A stretch of DNA of 64,000 nucleotides from Asanoa sp. WMMD1127 (GCF_029626225.1 NZ_JARUBP010000001.1:7378001-7442000); one strand, 5' to 3'; positions 1 to 12,713 are shown, counted from the first letter of the stretch. Program-made: numbers and translations. The notes: generated by a model not told the origin, from the sequence alone.

Positions 1-851
1 CCCGTCAGGCGCCCGAACCGCAGCGGATGGCGGGGAACGAAGCGGTACATCACCACGCTCATCGCCAGCAACCCCGCGGCCCGCACGCTGAGCACGACAC
101 CCCAGACCGCCTCGCCGGACCGCTGCTGGGTCAGCGTCGGCCCCAACACCTGCCACGGCCCGACGTTGACCAGGTTGATCACGGAGTACGCGAGCGCCAC
201 CGGCCACACCCACGGGATCGCGAAGAACGCCCGCCAGCCGGCGCCCAGGTCGCGCAGCAGCGAAGAAGCGGCAGCGGCCGGGGCCGGCGCGACGCGGGGC
301 AGCCGCGACAGGAACGCCGCCGCCGCCACGAAGCTGACCGCGTCGACCGCGATCGCCCAACCCCCGCCCGCCGCCACCACCACGAGCCCGGCCACCGTCG
401 GGCCCACGATCAACACGGCGGCCCGGGTGCCGGACAGCAGCGAGTTCGCCCGCTCGAGCTCAGCCGAACCGACCAGCGACGGCACGATCCCCCGCAGCGC
501 CGGCGAGGTGAACGCCTCGAGGGCACCAGCCACCAGCGCCAGCCCGGCGACCAGCCACAGCCGGTAGAGGCCGCCGATCAGCACGAACGCGATCGCGCCC
601 TGGGTCAGCCCGGCGCCCAGGTTGGCGACGATCAGCACGAGCCGGCGCGGCAGCCGGTCCGCGACCACGCCGCCGACCAGGAGCAGGGCCAGGTGCGGCA
701 CGAGCTGGCAGGCCAGCACGATGCCGAGGTCGCCGGGCCGGCCGCTGGCGTCCAGCATGGCGAAGGCGAGCGCGACCGGGGTCATCGCGCTGCCGGCGAG
801 CGACACCAGCCGCCCGAGATAGAAGGCGCGGAACGCCGGGTTCAGGAGCAC
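1..851 (-). CDS. MFS transporter, C-terminus beyond the window edge
   Basis: Inner-membrane exporter of the major facilitator superfamily (the EntS/MFS_3-like drug or siderophore efflux type). About 283 codons are visible and the 3' end lies off the left edge. The start is taken as the GTG at 851, giving VLLNPAFRAFYLGRL, the usual N-terminus of this group. A GGVVADRLPRR motif between the second and third helices is the MFS motif A. Several long hydrophobic helices follow. It is divergent from an ArsR-type regulator 59 bp away, so the regulator probably controls it. Substrate unknown. Confidence 0.85.
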   Translation of the reverse strand, partial: MLLNPAFRAFYLGRLVSLAGSAMTPVALAFAMLDASGRPGDLGIVLACQLVPHLALLLVGGVVADRLPRRLVLIVANLGAGLTQGAIAFVLIGGLYRLWLVAGLALVAGALEAFTSPALRGIVPSLVGSAELERANSLLSGTRAAVLIVGPTVAGLVVVAAGGGWAIAVDAVSFVAAAAFLSRLPRVAPAPAAAASSLLRDLGAGWRAFFAIPWVWPVALAYSVINLVNVGPWQVLGPTLTQQRSGEAVWGVVLSVRAAGLLAMSVVMYRFVPRHPLRFGRLT

Positions 852-870
852 CCGGGGAGCATTCCGGCCG

Positions 871-885
871 GCGGGCGCCGCCCGC
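871..885. promoter_or_regulatory. Inverted repeat in the MFS/ArsR divergent spacer
   Basis: GCGGGC-gcc-GCCCGC lies midway in the short spacer between the transporter start (851) and the regulator start (911). A symmetric site here would suit a dimeric winged-helix repressor controlling both genes. The region is so GC-rich that a chance palindrome is possible. Confidence 0.3.
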
Positions 886-910
886 TAACCTTGCGGCGAA
901 AGGCGTAACG

Positions 911-1891
911 ATGACTCTCCTGCGGCTCTCCCCCACCGCGCTGTCCCGCTGCCGGTTCGCGATCTCCCCGCTGGCCGAGACGCTGGGCGCGCTGATCACC
1001 CTGCACCGGCCCGCCCCGGAGCCCTGGGCCCGGCGATGGCACGACGAGCACCGGCCCGCGTACACGGAATGGCTGGCCCGGGACACCTTCGCGACCGGCC
1101 TCATGAGCCTCGTCGCGGCCACGAAATGGCTTCCGGACCTGGTGGCCGTCCCGCCGACCGGCGGCACCGGCACCCGCCTGCGTGACGAGCTCGCCGAGGT
1201 CGCCCGCTTCGGCGACGAGGAGACGAGAGCGACGATGACCCAGTCGCTGGCGGCGAGCTGGCAGGACCAGGACACGCGCTGGCTGGAGAGGCACGCCGAT
1301 CTCGGCCCGCGCACGGCCGCCGTGCTCAACGACGGCTGGGCACGCTTCGTCGCTCCCGACTGGCCCCGCCGCCGCGCCCTGCTCGAACGCGACATCATGC
1401 ACCGCGCGGGACTGCTCGCGGCGTACGGCTGGAAGGAAGCGGTCCGGACCATGACCCGCCGCTCGGAGTGGGTCGGCGACGACGCGATCCGGTTCAGCGA
1501 CCAGGACTTCCCCGACCGCTGGATCAGCGACGAGGGGCTGGTGTTCGTCCCGAAGACCACCGGCGACGGCTCGTGGACCTGCGAACGCCCGCCCCGGTAC
1601 GCGCTGGTCTACCCCGCCCGCGGCCCCGCCGCCGAGGTGACCGACCCGGCCGGCGACCCGCTCGCCGCGCTGCTGGGCCCCGGCCGCGCCCGGGTGCTCC
1701 GCGAGCTGCGCCAGGCGGCGACCAGCACCCAACTGGCGTACGCCCTGGAGATCTCGCTCGGCACGGTCAGCACCCACCTGGCCGTGCTCCGGGACGCCGG
1801 GGTGGTCACCGGTGGGCGCGCCGGGCGGTCCGTGGTCTACCGGCTCACCGAACGCGGCGCCGACCTGCTGGCCACCCTCAGCGCGGCTTGA
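911..1891 (+). CDS. ArsR-type winged-helix regulator with N-terminal DUF5937-like domain
   Basis: 326-residue predicted cytoplasmic transcription factor. Residues 1-240 (beginning MTLLRLSPTALSRCRFAISP) resemble the DUF5937 domain found in front of ArsR helix-turn-helix domains in actinomycetes. Residues about 252-326 are a winged helix; its recognition helix region reads SLGTVSTHLAVLRDAGVV. No cysteine metal site of classical ArsR is evident, so metal sensing is unlikely. It is divergent from the MFS exporter and probably represses it. Its last 14 bp overlap the convergent GGDEF gene. Ligand unknown. Confidence 0.85.
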   Translation: MTLLRLSPTALSRCRFAISPLAETLGALITLHRPAPEPWARRWHDEHRPAYTEWLARDTFATGLMSLVAATKWLPDLVAVPPTGGTGTRLRDELAEVARFGDEETRATMTQSLAASWQDQDTRWLERHADLGPRTAAVLNDGWARFVAPDWPRRRALLERDIMHRAGLLAAYGWKEAVRTMTRRSEWVGDDAIRFSDQDFPDRWISDEGLVFVPKTTGDGSWTCERPPRYALVYPARGPAAEVTDPAGDPLAALLGPGRARVLRELRQAATSTQLAYALEISLGTVSTHLAVLRDAGVVTGGRAGRSVVYRLTERGADLLATLSAA

Positions 1892-3389
1892 CGCGCAGCC
1901 CGGGCGGGGCCAGGGTCGGCCGGTACGCCGCCACCCGGTCCTTGCCGGCCGCCTTGGCCGCGTAGAGCGCCAGGTCCGCCTCCCGCAGCAGGTCGCCCGA
2001 GCCGCGGGTGGCCAGCGGGCCGGCGGTCACGCCGACGCTCGCGCTGACCCGCAGCTCGCCGTGCGTCGACGGGTACGGCGCCCGCAGCCGGGCACAGATC
2101 GTCGCGCCGACGGCCAGCGCGGCCCCCTCGTCGGTGTCCGGCAGCAGCACCGCGAACTCGTCACCGCCGAGCCGCACCAGCGTGGCCTCGCGGGCGGCCA
2201 CCGCGGTGAGCCGGCGACCGACGGCGACCAGCAGCTCGTCGCCGGTCGGGTGCCCGAGCGAGTCGTTGATCTCCTTGAACCCGTCGAGGTCGACCAGCAG
2301 CAGCGCGTGCGACCGGCCCCGCGGCAGCGCGGCGAGCCGCTCGGTGAGCACGGACCGGTTGAGCAGCCCGGTCAGCGGGTCGTGGGCGGCCCGGTGGGCC
2401 AGCTCCGCCTGGAGCTCCTGCAGCTCCCCGACCGCCTCGGCCAGGTCGCCGGCTCGCCGGTCGGCGACGCGGGCCAGCAGCGACAGGCGCCACAGCAGCA
2501 ACAGCGCGATCACCGCGGCGGCCAGCACCGGCGGCCCGAAGTCCTCCGGGGAGCCGGGGTCGAACTCGCCGAACGCGACCGCGAGGACCCAGGCCAGCGG
2601 GCCGAGCAGGGTCAGCGCGACGAACAGCGCGGCCCGCCCGCGGCTGAGGCGGGCGGCGGGGGCGCCCCGGCGCTCCGGAGCGGCGCCGGCGGACGGGTGC
2701 AGCAGGGCGGTGGCGACCAGGATGGCGTACGCGGTGGCGAAGATCCCGCCGCCGAACAGCCGGCTGTCGACGTCGTAGCCGACGGTCCGTGCCACCAGGC
2801 CGAGCGCGCCGACGAGCGCGAGGAGCACCCCGACCGCCACCAGCCTGAGCGCGGGCGCGCGGGGACGCACGACGAACAGCAGGCGGACCAGCGCGCCGAG
2901 GACGACCGAGATCCCGACCGGGCGCAGCGCGGAGACGGCCAGCCGCGTGCCGGTCGGCACCATGTTGCCGTGCAGCAGGAACAGCCAGAGCAGGACGAAG
3001 ACGCCGAGGATGACCACGGAGGCGTCCAGCGTGTCGGTCAGGCTGCCGGTCCCGCCGAGCAGGATCAGCCCGATCGCGAGCGCCGGGTAGAGCACCAGGG
3101 CACGGATGTCGCCGCCGGCCAAGGTGCGCCCGCCCAGTATCGACGGGCCGGCCACCACGCCGTAGACCCGGGAGAACGCCACCGATCCGGACGCGACGGT
3201 CAGCGAGGCCCAGGCCGCCACCCGGGGCGGCTGCCGCACCACCAGGATCACCGCCGCCACCAGGAACGCCGCCACCGCGGCCACCGCACCCAGCACGGGC
3301 GCAGCCCCCGCCGCGGTCGCGAGCACCAGAGCGCCCTCGACCCCCAGAAAGGCCCAGGCGGACCCCCGCCACAGGCCGGCGTCGGCCAT
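1878..3389 (-). CDS. Membrane-bound GGDEF diguanylate cyclase
   Basis: 503-residue protein that should make cyclic di-GMP from two GTP. The N-terminal half is a run of hydrophobic helices separated by short Arg-rich loops, i.e. an integral-membrane sensor of MASE-like organisation. A coiled linker leads into a C-terminal GGDEF domain with DPLTGLLNR and an intact GGDEF at residues 408-412. I see no canonical RxxD inhibitory site five residues before GGDEF, so product inhibition may be weak. No EAL domain. The ATG at 3389 is preferred because GGGGG sits 6 nt upstream; an in-frame ATG at 3422 is the alternative. Convergent overlap with the ArsR-type gene. Confidence 0.88.
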   Translation of the reverse strand: MADAGLWRGSAWAFLGVEGALVLATAAGAAPVLGAVAAVAAFLVAAVILVVRQPPRVAAWASLTVASGSVAFSRVYGVVAGPSILGGRTLAGGDIRALVLYPALAIGLILLGGTGSLTDTLDASVVILGVFVLLWLFLLHGNMVPTGTRLAVSALRPVGISVVLGALVRLLFVVRPRAPALRLVAVGVLLALVGALGLVARTVGYDVDSRLFGGGIFATAYAILVATALLHPSAGAAPERRGAPAARLSRGRAALFVALTLLGPLAWVLAVAFGEFDPGSPEDFGPPVLAAAVIALLLLWRLSLLARVADRRAGDLAEAVGELQELQAELAHRAAHDPLTGLLNRSVLTERLAALPRGRSHALLLVDLDGFKEINDSLGHPTGDELLVAVGRRLTAVAAREATLVRLGGDEFAVLLPDTDEGAALAVGATICARLRAPYPSTHGELRVSASVGVTAGPLATRGSGDLLREADLALYAAKAAGKDRVAAYRPTLAPPGLRVKPR

Positions 3390-3447
3390 CGCCAACCCCC
3401 GCTGAGTTCGGCCGGTCGTCAACTACTCAGCAAAGCACGCGAACCTG

Positions 3448-5899
<2,452 letters not shown>

Positions 5900-6409
5900 T
5901 TACTGGGAAGGGCTGGGGCTGGCCGCCGCGGGCATCGACGGCAGCACCACGGCCCGGTCCTCCCGGGCGATGCACCAGCCGCTGTCGATGTTGGTCACGA
6001 GGAAGGTCACGCCGACCGGGGTCGGCTTGCCGCCGGGCGGCGTGACGAGGATCGCGGCCGTCACCAGCTGCCCGTCGCCGTCGGCCCGGACGTCGGTCAC
6101 CTGCGCCGGCCCGACCTTGGTCTTCTTGTTGAAATCGCCGCCCTCACCCGTGGCGGTCTTGTCGAACGTGCCGACCAGCGTCGGGCAGAGCAGCTTGCGC
6201 CCGGCGGCCGTGTCCCGCTTGGTCATCGCCGCGAGGTAGGCCTCGATGTGCGCGCGGGCCTTCTGCGGGCTCTCGTCGACCGGCGCCGGATCCTCGCCCA
6301 CGATCTTGTCGGCGATCGAACAGCCGGCGAGGGGCGCCGCGAGGGCGACGGCCAGGGTCGCCACGGCGAGAGCACGACGTCGGGGCAGCACGGTTCGTGA
6401 GTCTCGCAC
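5900..6409 (-). CDS. Putative secreted lipoprotein
   Basis: 169 residues. The N-terminus has basic residues (RRR), a hydrophobic stretch and a lipobox LAGC, so it should be lipidated and anchored on the outer face of the cell membrane. The rest contains a KARAHIEAYLAAMTKRD segment and a predicted beta-rich half of the kind seen in small ketosteroid-isomerase/NTF2-like actinobacterial lipoproteins. That resemblance is loose. The GTG at 6409 is chosen because it places the signal peptide at the start; the frame extends to 6523. No partner gene is evident. Confidence 0.75.
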   Translation of the reverse strand: MRDSRTVLPRRRALAVATLAVALAAPLAGCSIADKIVGEDPAPVDESPQKARAHIEAYLAAMTKRDTAAGRKLLCPTLVGTFDKTATGEGGDFNKKTKVGPAQVTDVRADGDGQLVTAAILVTPPGGKPTPVGVTFLVTNIDSGWCIAREDRAVVLPSMPAAASPSPSQ

Positions 6410-6517
6410 ACATTCCCGGGCCCCGGTGCGACGCCCGGTCAGGATTCCCGCCCCGAACCACTCGAAAACCCGCAAGATGGACACAACCGGATTTCCAGGT
6501 ACGGAGGGGACGCGCCG

Positions 6518-7168
6518 ATGCAACCGACCGATCCGACCTCGTACCCGGTGAGTTTCTCGGTCTCCTATCCGGACCGGCCGCTGAACCGGCTCACCAGCTT
6601 CTTCCGGCTGTTCACGGTCATCCCGATCGCGATCCTGCTAGGCACCGTCTACAGCGGCGGCGCCGACTGGGGACAGTGGGGCGGCGACGACGGCGGCAAC
6701 GCGGAGGCGGTGGCGTACGGCTTCGGCGGTGTGCTGTTCTTCGGGCCGCTGCTGATGATCCTGTTCCGGAAGAAGTACCCGCGCTGGTGGTTCGACTGGA
6801 ACCTCGAGCTGCAGCGCTTCGCGAACCGGGTCACCGTCTACTTCGCGCTCATGGACGACCGCTACCCGGCCACCGACGACCAGCAGTCCGTGCGGCTCGA
6901 CTACCACTATCCCGACGGGACGCTCAACCGGTTCCTGCCGATCGTCAAGTGGCTGCTCGCGATCCCCCACTACATCGTGCTGTTCTTCCTGCACATCGGC
7001 GGCGTCGTGGCCGTCGTGGTCACCTGGTTCGCGATCCTGTTCACGGGTCGCTACCCGCGGGCGCTGTTCGACTACGTCGAAGGCGTGCTGCGCTGGCAGA
7101 ACCGGGTCACCGGGTACGCGTTCACGCTCGTCACCGACCGCTACCCGCCGTTCCGCCTGGCCCCGTAG
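6518..7168 (+). CDS. DUF4389 membrane protein
   Basis: 216-residue integral-membrane protein. It has duplicated blocks typical of DUF4389: YPDRPLNRLTSFFRLFTVIPIAI near the start, and DYHYPDGTLNRFLPIVKWLL near residue 130, each followed by a hydrophobic helix. Aromatic GRYPRALFDYVEGVLRWQNRV and YPPFRLAP close the protein. Function of the family is unknown. Start ATG at 6518, with GGAGGGG about 9 nt upstream. It is monocistronic: a bidirectional terminator hairpin overlaps its stop codon. Confidence 0.87.
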   Translation: MQPTDPTSYPVSFSVSYPDRPLNRLTSFFRLFTVIPIAILLGTVYSGGADWGQWGGDDGGNAEAVAYGFGGVLFFGPLLMILFRKKYPRWWFDWNLELQRFANRVTVYFALMDDRYPATDDQQSVRLDYHYPDGTLNRFLPIVKWLLAIPHYIVLFFLHIGGVVAVVVTWFAILFTGRYPRALFDYVEGVLRWQNRVTGYAFTLVTDRYPPFRLAP

Positions 7169-7183
7169 GACCAGGCGGAACGG
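7148..7183. terminator. Bidirectional terminator between the DUF4389 gene and EF-Tu
   Basis: Perfect 13-bp inverted repeat: CCGTTCCGCCTGG (7148-7160), 10-nt loop, CCAGGCGGAACGG (7171-7183). It contains the DUF4389 stop codon in the loop and ends 5 bp before the EF-Tu stop codon on the other strand, so it can serve both convergent genes. Confidence 0.75.
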
Positions 7184-7188
7184 GTGGG

Positions 7189-8376
7189 TCAGCGGATCCC
7201 GGTCACCGTGCCGGCGGCGACCGTCCGGCCGCCCTCGCGCACGGCGAACCCGAGCCCGACGTGCATGGCGACCGGCTTGGTCAGCTCGACGGTCAGGTCG
7301 ACCGTGTCACCGGGCATGACCATCGTGACGCCCTCCCCCAGCTCGACCGACCCGGCCACGTCGGTGGTCCGGAAGTAGAACTGGGGCCGGTAGTTGGCGA
7401 AGAACGGCGTGTGCCGGCCGCCCTCGGCCGCGGTCAACGCGTGCAGCCGCGCGGTGAACCGGCGGTGCGGCGCGACCGAGCCGGGCGCCGCCACGACCTG
7501 GCCGCGCTGCACCTGGTCGCGCTTGACGCCGCGGAGCAGGATCGCCGCGTTGTCACCGGCCTCGGCCGTGGCCAGCGACTTGCCGAACGTCTCGAGCCCG
7601 GTCGCCACCGTGGTCACGGTGTCGCCCAGCCCGACGACCTCGACCTGGTCGCCGACGCGCAGCGTCCCGCGCTCGATCGCCCCGGTGACCACGGTGCCCC
7701 GGCCGGAGATCGTAAGCACGTTCTCGATCGGCATCAGGAACGGCTCGTCGACCGCCCGCGCCGGCACCGGCACGTAGCGGTCCACCGCGTCGAGCAGGTC
7801 CACGACGGACGTCGTCCACGTGGGGTCCCCCTCGAGCGCACGCAGGGCCGACACGCGCACGACCGGCAGCTCGTCGCCCGGGAAGCCGTACTCGGAGAGC
7901 AGCTCCCGCACCTCGAGCTCGACCAGGTCGAGCAGCTCCGGGTCGTCGACCGCGTCGGCCTTGTTGAGCGCCACCACCAGGTGCGGCACGCCGACGCGGC
8001 GGGCGAGCAGCACGTGCTCCCGCGTCTGCGGCATCGCGCCGTCGAGCGCCGACACGACCAGGATCGCGCCGTCCACCTGGGCCGCCCCCGTGATCATGTT
8101 CTTCACGTAGTCGGCGTGGCCGGGCATGTCGACGTGCGCGTAGTGCCGCGTCGCCGTCTCGTACTCGACGTGCGCGATGTTGATGGTGATGCCGCGGACG
8201 ACCTCCTCCGGAGCACGGTCGATGCCGTCGAAGGCGACGAACCGGTTGGTTGCCGGGTCGGCCTCGGCGAGCACCTTGGTGATCGCGGCGGTCAGGGTCG
8301 TCTTCCCGTGGTCGACGTGCCCCATCGTCCCGATGTTGAGGTGCGGCTTGGTCCTCTCGAACTGGATCTTCGCCAT
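7189..8376 (-). CDS. tuf: Divergent elongation factor Tu paralogue (tuf3-like)
   Basis: 395-residue translational GTPase that should deliver aminoacyl-tRNA to the ribosome. G motifs are intact: [25 protein letters not shown]. It is not beside fusA or ribosomal genes, so it is probably an extra copy. In E. coli mature numbering it departs from the usual residue at Q124 (Arg), Y129 (His), R230 (Ala), R262 (Gly) and G275 (Ala), positions contacted by elfamycins. Y160, G257, E259, G316, Q329, R333 and A375 are kept. Streptomyces tuf3-type paralogues are the nearest analogy. Start ATG 8376 with AGGAGG upstream. Confidence 0.95.
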   Translation of the reverse strand: MAKIQFERTKPHLNIGTMGHVDHGKTTLTAAITKVLAEADPATNRFVAFDGIDRAPEEVVRGITINIAHVEYETATRHYAHVDMPGHADYVKNMITGAAQVDGAILVVSALDGAMPQTREHVLLARRVGVPHLVVALNKADAVDDPELLDLVELEVRELLSEYGFPGDELPVVRVSALRALEGDPTWTTSVVDLLDAVDRYVPVPARAVDEPFLMPIENVLTISGRGTVVTGAIERGTLRVGDQVEVVGLGDTVTTVATGLETFGKSLATAEAGDNAAILLRGVKRDQVQRGQVVAAPGSVAPHRRFTARLHALTAAEGGRHTPFFANYRPQFYFRTTDVAGSVELGEGVTMVMPGDTVDLTVELTKPVAMHVGLGFAVREGGRTVAAGTVTGIR

Positions 8377-8639
8377 GGTTGTTCCTCAGTCCTCCTGAAC
8401 TGGATGAAAGGAGGCGGTGATGCGCGTGCGCGGGCGGGCGCCACCCCGCGTCGGGGCCGCGTTGAAGGGCCTTGATGACAGAACGAACTCCGCGCCAGAA
8501 CCGGGCCGGGACCAACCCCTCCCCGCGGGTTCTGCTGCTGCGAGGAAGGGTCAGAGATCAGCGCCGTCGGCGGCACACCGCAGGCGGAAGCCTGCGGGCC
8601 GCGCGGGGCTGCTGAAGAACATGACCGTCACGGTACGGA
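8377..8639. other. Gene-free leader region upstream of EF-Tu
   Basis: 263 bp between the EF-Tu start and the sigma-factor stop. It should hold the EF-Tu promoter on the minus strand. AGAACC...GGTTCT around 8500-8532 can form a weak stem in a long leader. No convincing ORF is present. Confidence 0.4.
8579..8596. terminator. Candidate hairpin downstream of the sigma-factor gene
   Basis: Perfect repeat CGCAGGC-GGAA-GCCTGCG, 44 bp beyond the stop of the minus-strand sigma gene. There is no T-run, as is common for actinobacterial terminators. It could instead belong to the EF-Tu leader. Confidence 0.45.
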
Positions 8640-9860
8640 TCAACCGCGCGCCCGTCGAACGTATTCCGCTCTGGTGTGGAGGTAGCGCTGCTGCGGCGGG
8701 CTCATCGTCTTCGCGGCGGCGGTGAGGAAGGCGGAGCGGGCCGCGTCGAGGTCGCCGGACAGCTCGAGCAGGTGGGCGCGGGCCGTGTGCCAGCGGTGGT
8801 CCGCCGCCAGGCGGTCGTCCTTGCCCAGCGGGTCGAGCAGCGCCAGCCCGGCCGCCGGGCCGTGCACCATCGCCACCGCGACCGCGTGGTTGAGCGCCAC
8901 CACCGGGTTGTCGCCCTGGGCCAGCAGGATCTCGTAGAGCAGCATGATCTGCGGCCAGTCCGTGTCCTCCGCCCGCGGCGCCTCGTCGTGGATCGCGGCG
9001 ATCGCGGCCTGGATCTGGTAGGGGCCGGCCTCGCCGCGTGGGAGGGCCGCCGAGATCAGCGCGACGCCCTCGGCGATCTGGTCCCGGTCCCAGCGCGAGC
9101 GGTCCTGCTCGGCCATCGGCACCGGCGTCCCGTCCGGCGCGGTGCGGGCCGCCCGCCGGGCGTCGGTCAGCAGCATCAGCGCGAGCAGGCCGGTCGCCTC
9201 CGCGTCGTCGGGCAGCAGCCGGTGCACTAGGCGGGCCAGCCGGATGGCCTCGGTCGACAGCTCCACCCGCTGCAGGGTGGGCCCGCTCGTGCCGACGTAG
9301 CCCTCGTTGAAGATCAGATAGAGCACGCGCAGCACGGCGGCGAGCCGGGTCGCGCGCTCGGCGGCCGGCGGCAGGCCGAACGGGACGCCGCTGTCCTTGA
9401 TGGACTTCTTGGCCCGGCTGATCCGCCTGGTCATGGTGTCCTCGGGCACCAGGAACGCCCGCGCCACCTCCGGCGTGGTCAGGCCGCCGACGGCGCGCAG
9501 GGTGAGCGCGATCTGCGACGCCGGCGACAGGGCCGGGTGGCAGCACATGAACAGCAGCACCAGCGAGTCGTCGGTGACCGGGCCGGGCGCCGGGACCGGC
9601 CAGGCGGCCACCACGTCCTCGCGGCCGCGCCGGGCCTGGTCGGCGCGGAGCAGGTCGGTCAGGCGGCGGGCCGCGACGCGGACCAGCCAGGCCCGCGGGT
9701 TGTCCGGCACCCCCTCGGCCGGCCACTGCCGGGCCGCCGCGAGCAGGGCCTCCTGCACCGCGTCCTCGGCGGTGTCGAAGTGCCCGTAGCGCCGCACGAC
9801 CGCGCCGAGGACCTGCGGCGCGAGCTCGCGCAGCAGGTCCTCGGTCGGCCGGTCGAGCAT
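8640..9860 (-). CDS. ECF RNA polymerase sigma factor, ECF42-like, with C-terminal extension
   Basis: 406 residues, about twice the length of a plain ECF sigma. Region 2 (residues about 10-75) contains YGHFDTAEDAVQEALLAAARQWP. Region 4 follows at about 110-165 (LTTPEVARAFLVPEDTMTRRISRAKKSI). The remaining 230 residues contain the conserved FNEGY segment and alpha-helical repeats like those of the DUF6596/ECF42 group. No anti-sigma gene is adjacent. Instead the gene directly upstream is a DGPF/YciI-type protein, the standard ECF42 partner. The extension is thought to control activity. Start ATG 9860. Confidence 0.92.
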   Translation of the reverse strand: MLDRPTEDLLRELAPQVLGAVVRRYGHFDTAEDAVQEALLAAARQWPAEGVPDNPRAWLVRVAARRLTDLLRADQARRGREDVVAAWPVPAPGPVTDDSLVLLFMCCHPALSPASQIALTLRAVGGLTTPEVARAFLVPEDTMTRRISRAKKSIKDSGVPFGLPPAAERATRLAAVLRVLYLIFNEGYVGTSGPTLQRVELSTEAIRLARLVHRLLPDDAEATGLLALMLLTDARRAARTAPDGTPVPMAEQDRSRWDRDQIAEGVALISAALPRGEAGPYQIQAAIAAIHDEAPRAEDTDWPQIMLLYEILLAQGDNPVVALNHAVAVAMVHGPAAGLALLDPLGKDDRLAADHRWHTARAHLLELSGDLDAARSAFLTAAAKTMSPPQQRYLHTRAEYVRRARG

Positions 9861-9872
9861 CTAGGGCCTGTC

Positions 9873-10286
9873 CTAGTCGCCGAACTCGGGGGCTCCGACG
9901 ATCGGCCGCACGTCGACGTGCCACTCGTTGGCGAGCTGCGCGCCGGGCGGGTGCGGGGTGTGGGCCAGCTTGGCGGCGATCTCGGTGGCCCGGTCGAAGC
10001 TGTCGCACTCGACGATCGTGTAGCCGGCGAGCACCTCCTGCGTCTCCGCGTACGGCCCGTCGGTGACCACCGGCACCCCGTCGCGCAGCGAGACCCGGCG
10101 GGTGTGCACCGGCGCGGCCAGGCCCTGCCCGTCGACGAACTCGCCGGACTCGACGAGCTCGTTGTTCCACTTGGTCATGAAGTCGTGCAGGGCGGCCAGG
10201 TCCGCCGGGGTCCACGCCTGCTCGCCCGAGCCGGTGAGCATGTCGAAGTCGCGCTGGGAACCGGTCAGCATGATCATGTATTTCAT
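9873..10286 (-). CDS. YCII-related (DGPF-domain) protein, ECF42 partner
   Basis: 137-residue small cytoplasmic protein of the dimeric alpha/beta-barrel YciI superfamily. It opens MKYMIMLTG and has the family hallmark DGPYAE, a variant of DGPFAE, followed by the GYTIVECDSFDRATEIA helix region. Proteins of this type are encoded next to ECF42 sigma factors and are often part of their regulon. Enzymatic role unproven. The ATG at 10286 is chosen because GAGGAG lies just upstream; upstream in-frame sequence to 10373 is Arg/Pro-rich and noncoding in character. It lies 12 bp from the sigma gene, so the two are an operon. Confidence 0.92.
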   Translation of the reverse strand: MKYMIMLTGSQRDFDMLTGSGEQAWTPADLAALHDFMTKWNNELVESGEFVDGQGLAAPVHTRRVSLRDGVPVVTDGPYAETQEVLAGYTIVECDSFDRATEIAAKLAHTPHPPGAQLANEWHVDVRPIVGAPEFGD

Positions 10287-10381
10287 CGTCGTCTCCTCGG
10301 TGCGCGGCGCCCGCTCGGCGCCTCTCACCCGGGACGTCGGCGCCGGCCGCCCGCTCCGGACATCCTCTCCCAAAGAAATGA

Positions 10382-10414
10382 GGAGCGGAGGGCCGTCGAC
10401 CGACCCTCCGCTCC
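10382..10414. terminator. Terminator hairpin after the chitinase gene
   Basis: GGAGCGGAGGG (10382-10392) pairs perfectly with CCCTCCGCTCC (10404-10414) across an 11-nt loop. It lies 28 bp past the chitinase stop (minus strand) and upstream of the DGPF operon, insulating the two. Confidence 0.7.
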
Positions 10415-10442
10415 CCGTGGGGTGTTGCGTTGGCCTGAGGGA

Positions 10443-12068
<1,626 letters not shown>

Positions 12069-12088
12069 AGGGCGTCTCCTTTTAGTTA

Positions 12089-12099
12089 GGAAACTTTCC
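12089..12099. promoter_or_regulatory. Palindromic candidate operator upstream of the chitinase
   Basis: GGAAACTTTCC, an 11-bp palindrome with a central C, lies 21 bp upstream of the chitinase ATG in an AT-rich island (TTAGTTAGGAAACTTTCC). Its position suits a repressor that blocks chitinase expression without substrate. It does not match the DasR site as I recall it. The cognate regulator is not identified here. Confidence 0.5.
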
Positions 12100-12192
12100 A
12101 AATAGATGATGGTGAGACGCTACTCACCAGGGCAACACCTCGTCAAGATGTGCATACGTCGATTTCTGAGTGGATCTAGTAACGTCACCGCC

Positions 12193-12678
12193 ATGACAGT
12201 GCTCGACGCCGAGATCGGCGCGCTCGTCGGCGGCCCGGCCGACCTCACCCAGTACGCCGGCAAGGCGGTGCTGGTCGTCAACGTGGCCTCGAAGTGCGGA
12301 CTCACCCCGCAGTACGCGGGTCTCCAGAAGCTCTACGACACCTACGCGGAGCGCGGCCTGGTCGTGCTCGGCGTGCCCTGCAACCAGTTCATGGGCCAGG
12401 AGCCGGGCAGCGCCGAGGAGATCGCCGAGTTCTGCTCGGTGAACTACGGCGTCACCTTCCCGCTGACCGAGAAGGTCGAGGTCAACGGGCCCGGCCGGCA
12501 TCCCCTCTACGCGTCCCTGGTGGACACCCCCGACGCCGACGGCCACACCGGCGACATCCGCTGGAACTTCGAGAAGTTCCTCGTCGCGCCGGACGGCTCG
12601 GTCGCCGCGCGGTTCGGCCCGCAGGTCACGCCGGACGCGCCGGAACTGGTCGCCGCGGTCGAGCGCCAGCTCCCCTGA
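12193..12678 (+). CDS. Glutathione peroxidase family thiol peroxidase
   Basis: 161-residue cytoplasmic peroxidase that reduces hydroperoxides. The peroxidatic cysteine is Cys35 in NVASKCGLTPQY, with Cys replacing the selenocysteine of animal enzymes. The other catalytic elements are present: the Gln in PCNQFMGQEPG and the Trp in RWNFEKFLV. Enzymes of this kind in actinobacteria generally use thioredoxin or mycothiol systems rather than glutathione (family knowledge). The ATG at 12193 is chosen; the frame extends back to 12106 but that part overlaps the chitinase promoter. Divergent from the chitinase; followed by a strong terminator. Confidence 0.94.
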   Translation: MTVLDAEIGALVGGPADLTQYAGKAVLVVNVASKCGLTPQYAGLQKLYDTYAERGLVVLGVPCNQFMGQEPGSAEEIAEFCSVNYGVTFPLTEKVEVNGPGRHPLYASLVDTPDADGHTGDIRWNFEKFLVAPDGSVAARFGPQVTPDAPELVAAVERQLP

Positions 12679-12713
12679 CAGTGCGGGCGCGAGGCCCGTT
12701 CACGAGATCCGCT

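Noticed and set aside
842-1777. 311-codon minus-strand frame opposite the ArsR-type regulator
   Set aside because: Antisense shadow; the plus-strand regulator has an evident winged helix.
7189-8376. Elfamycin biosynthetic gene cluster with self-resistance EF-Tu
   Set aside because: No polyketide, peptide synthetase or thiopeptide genes lie in the window, so only the resistance-like paralogue is reported.
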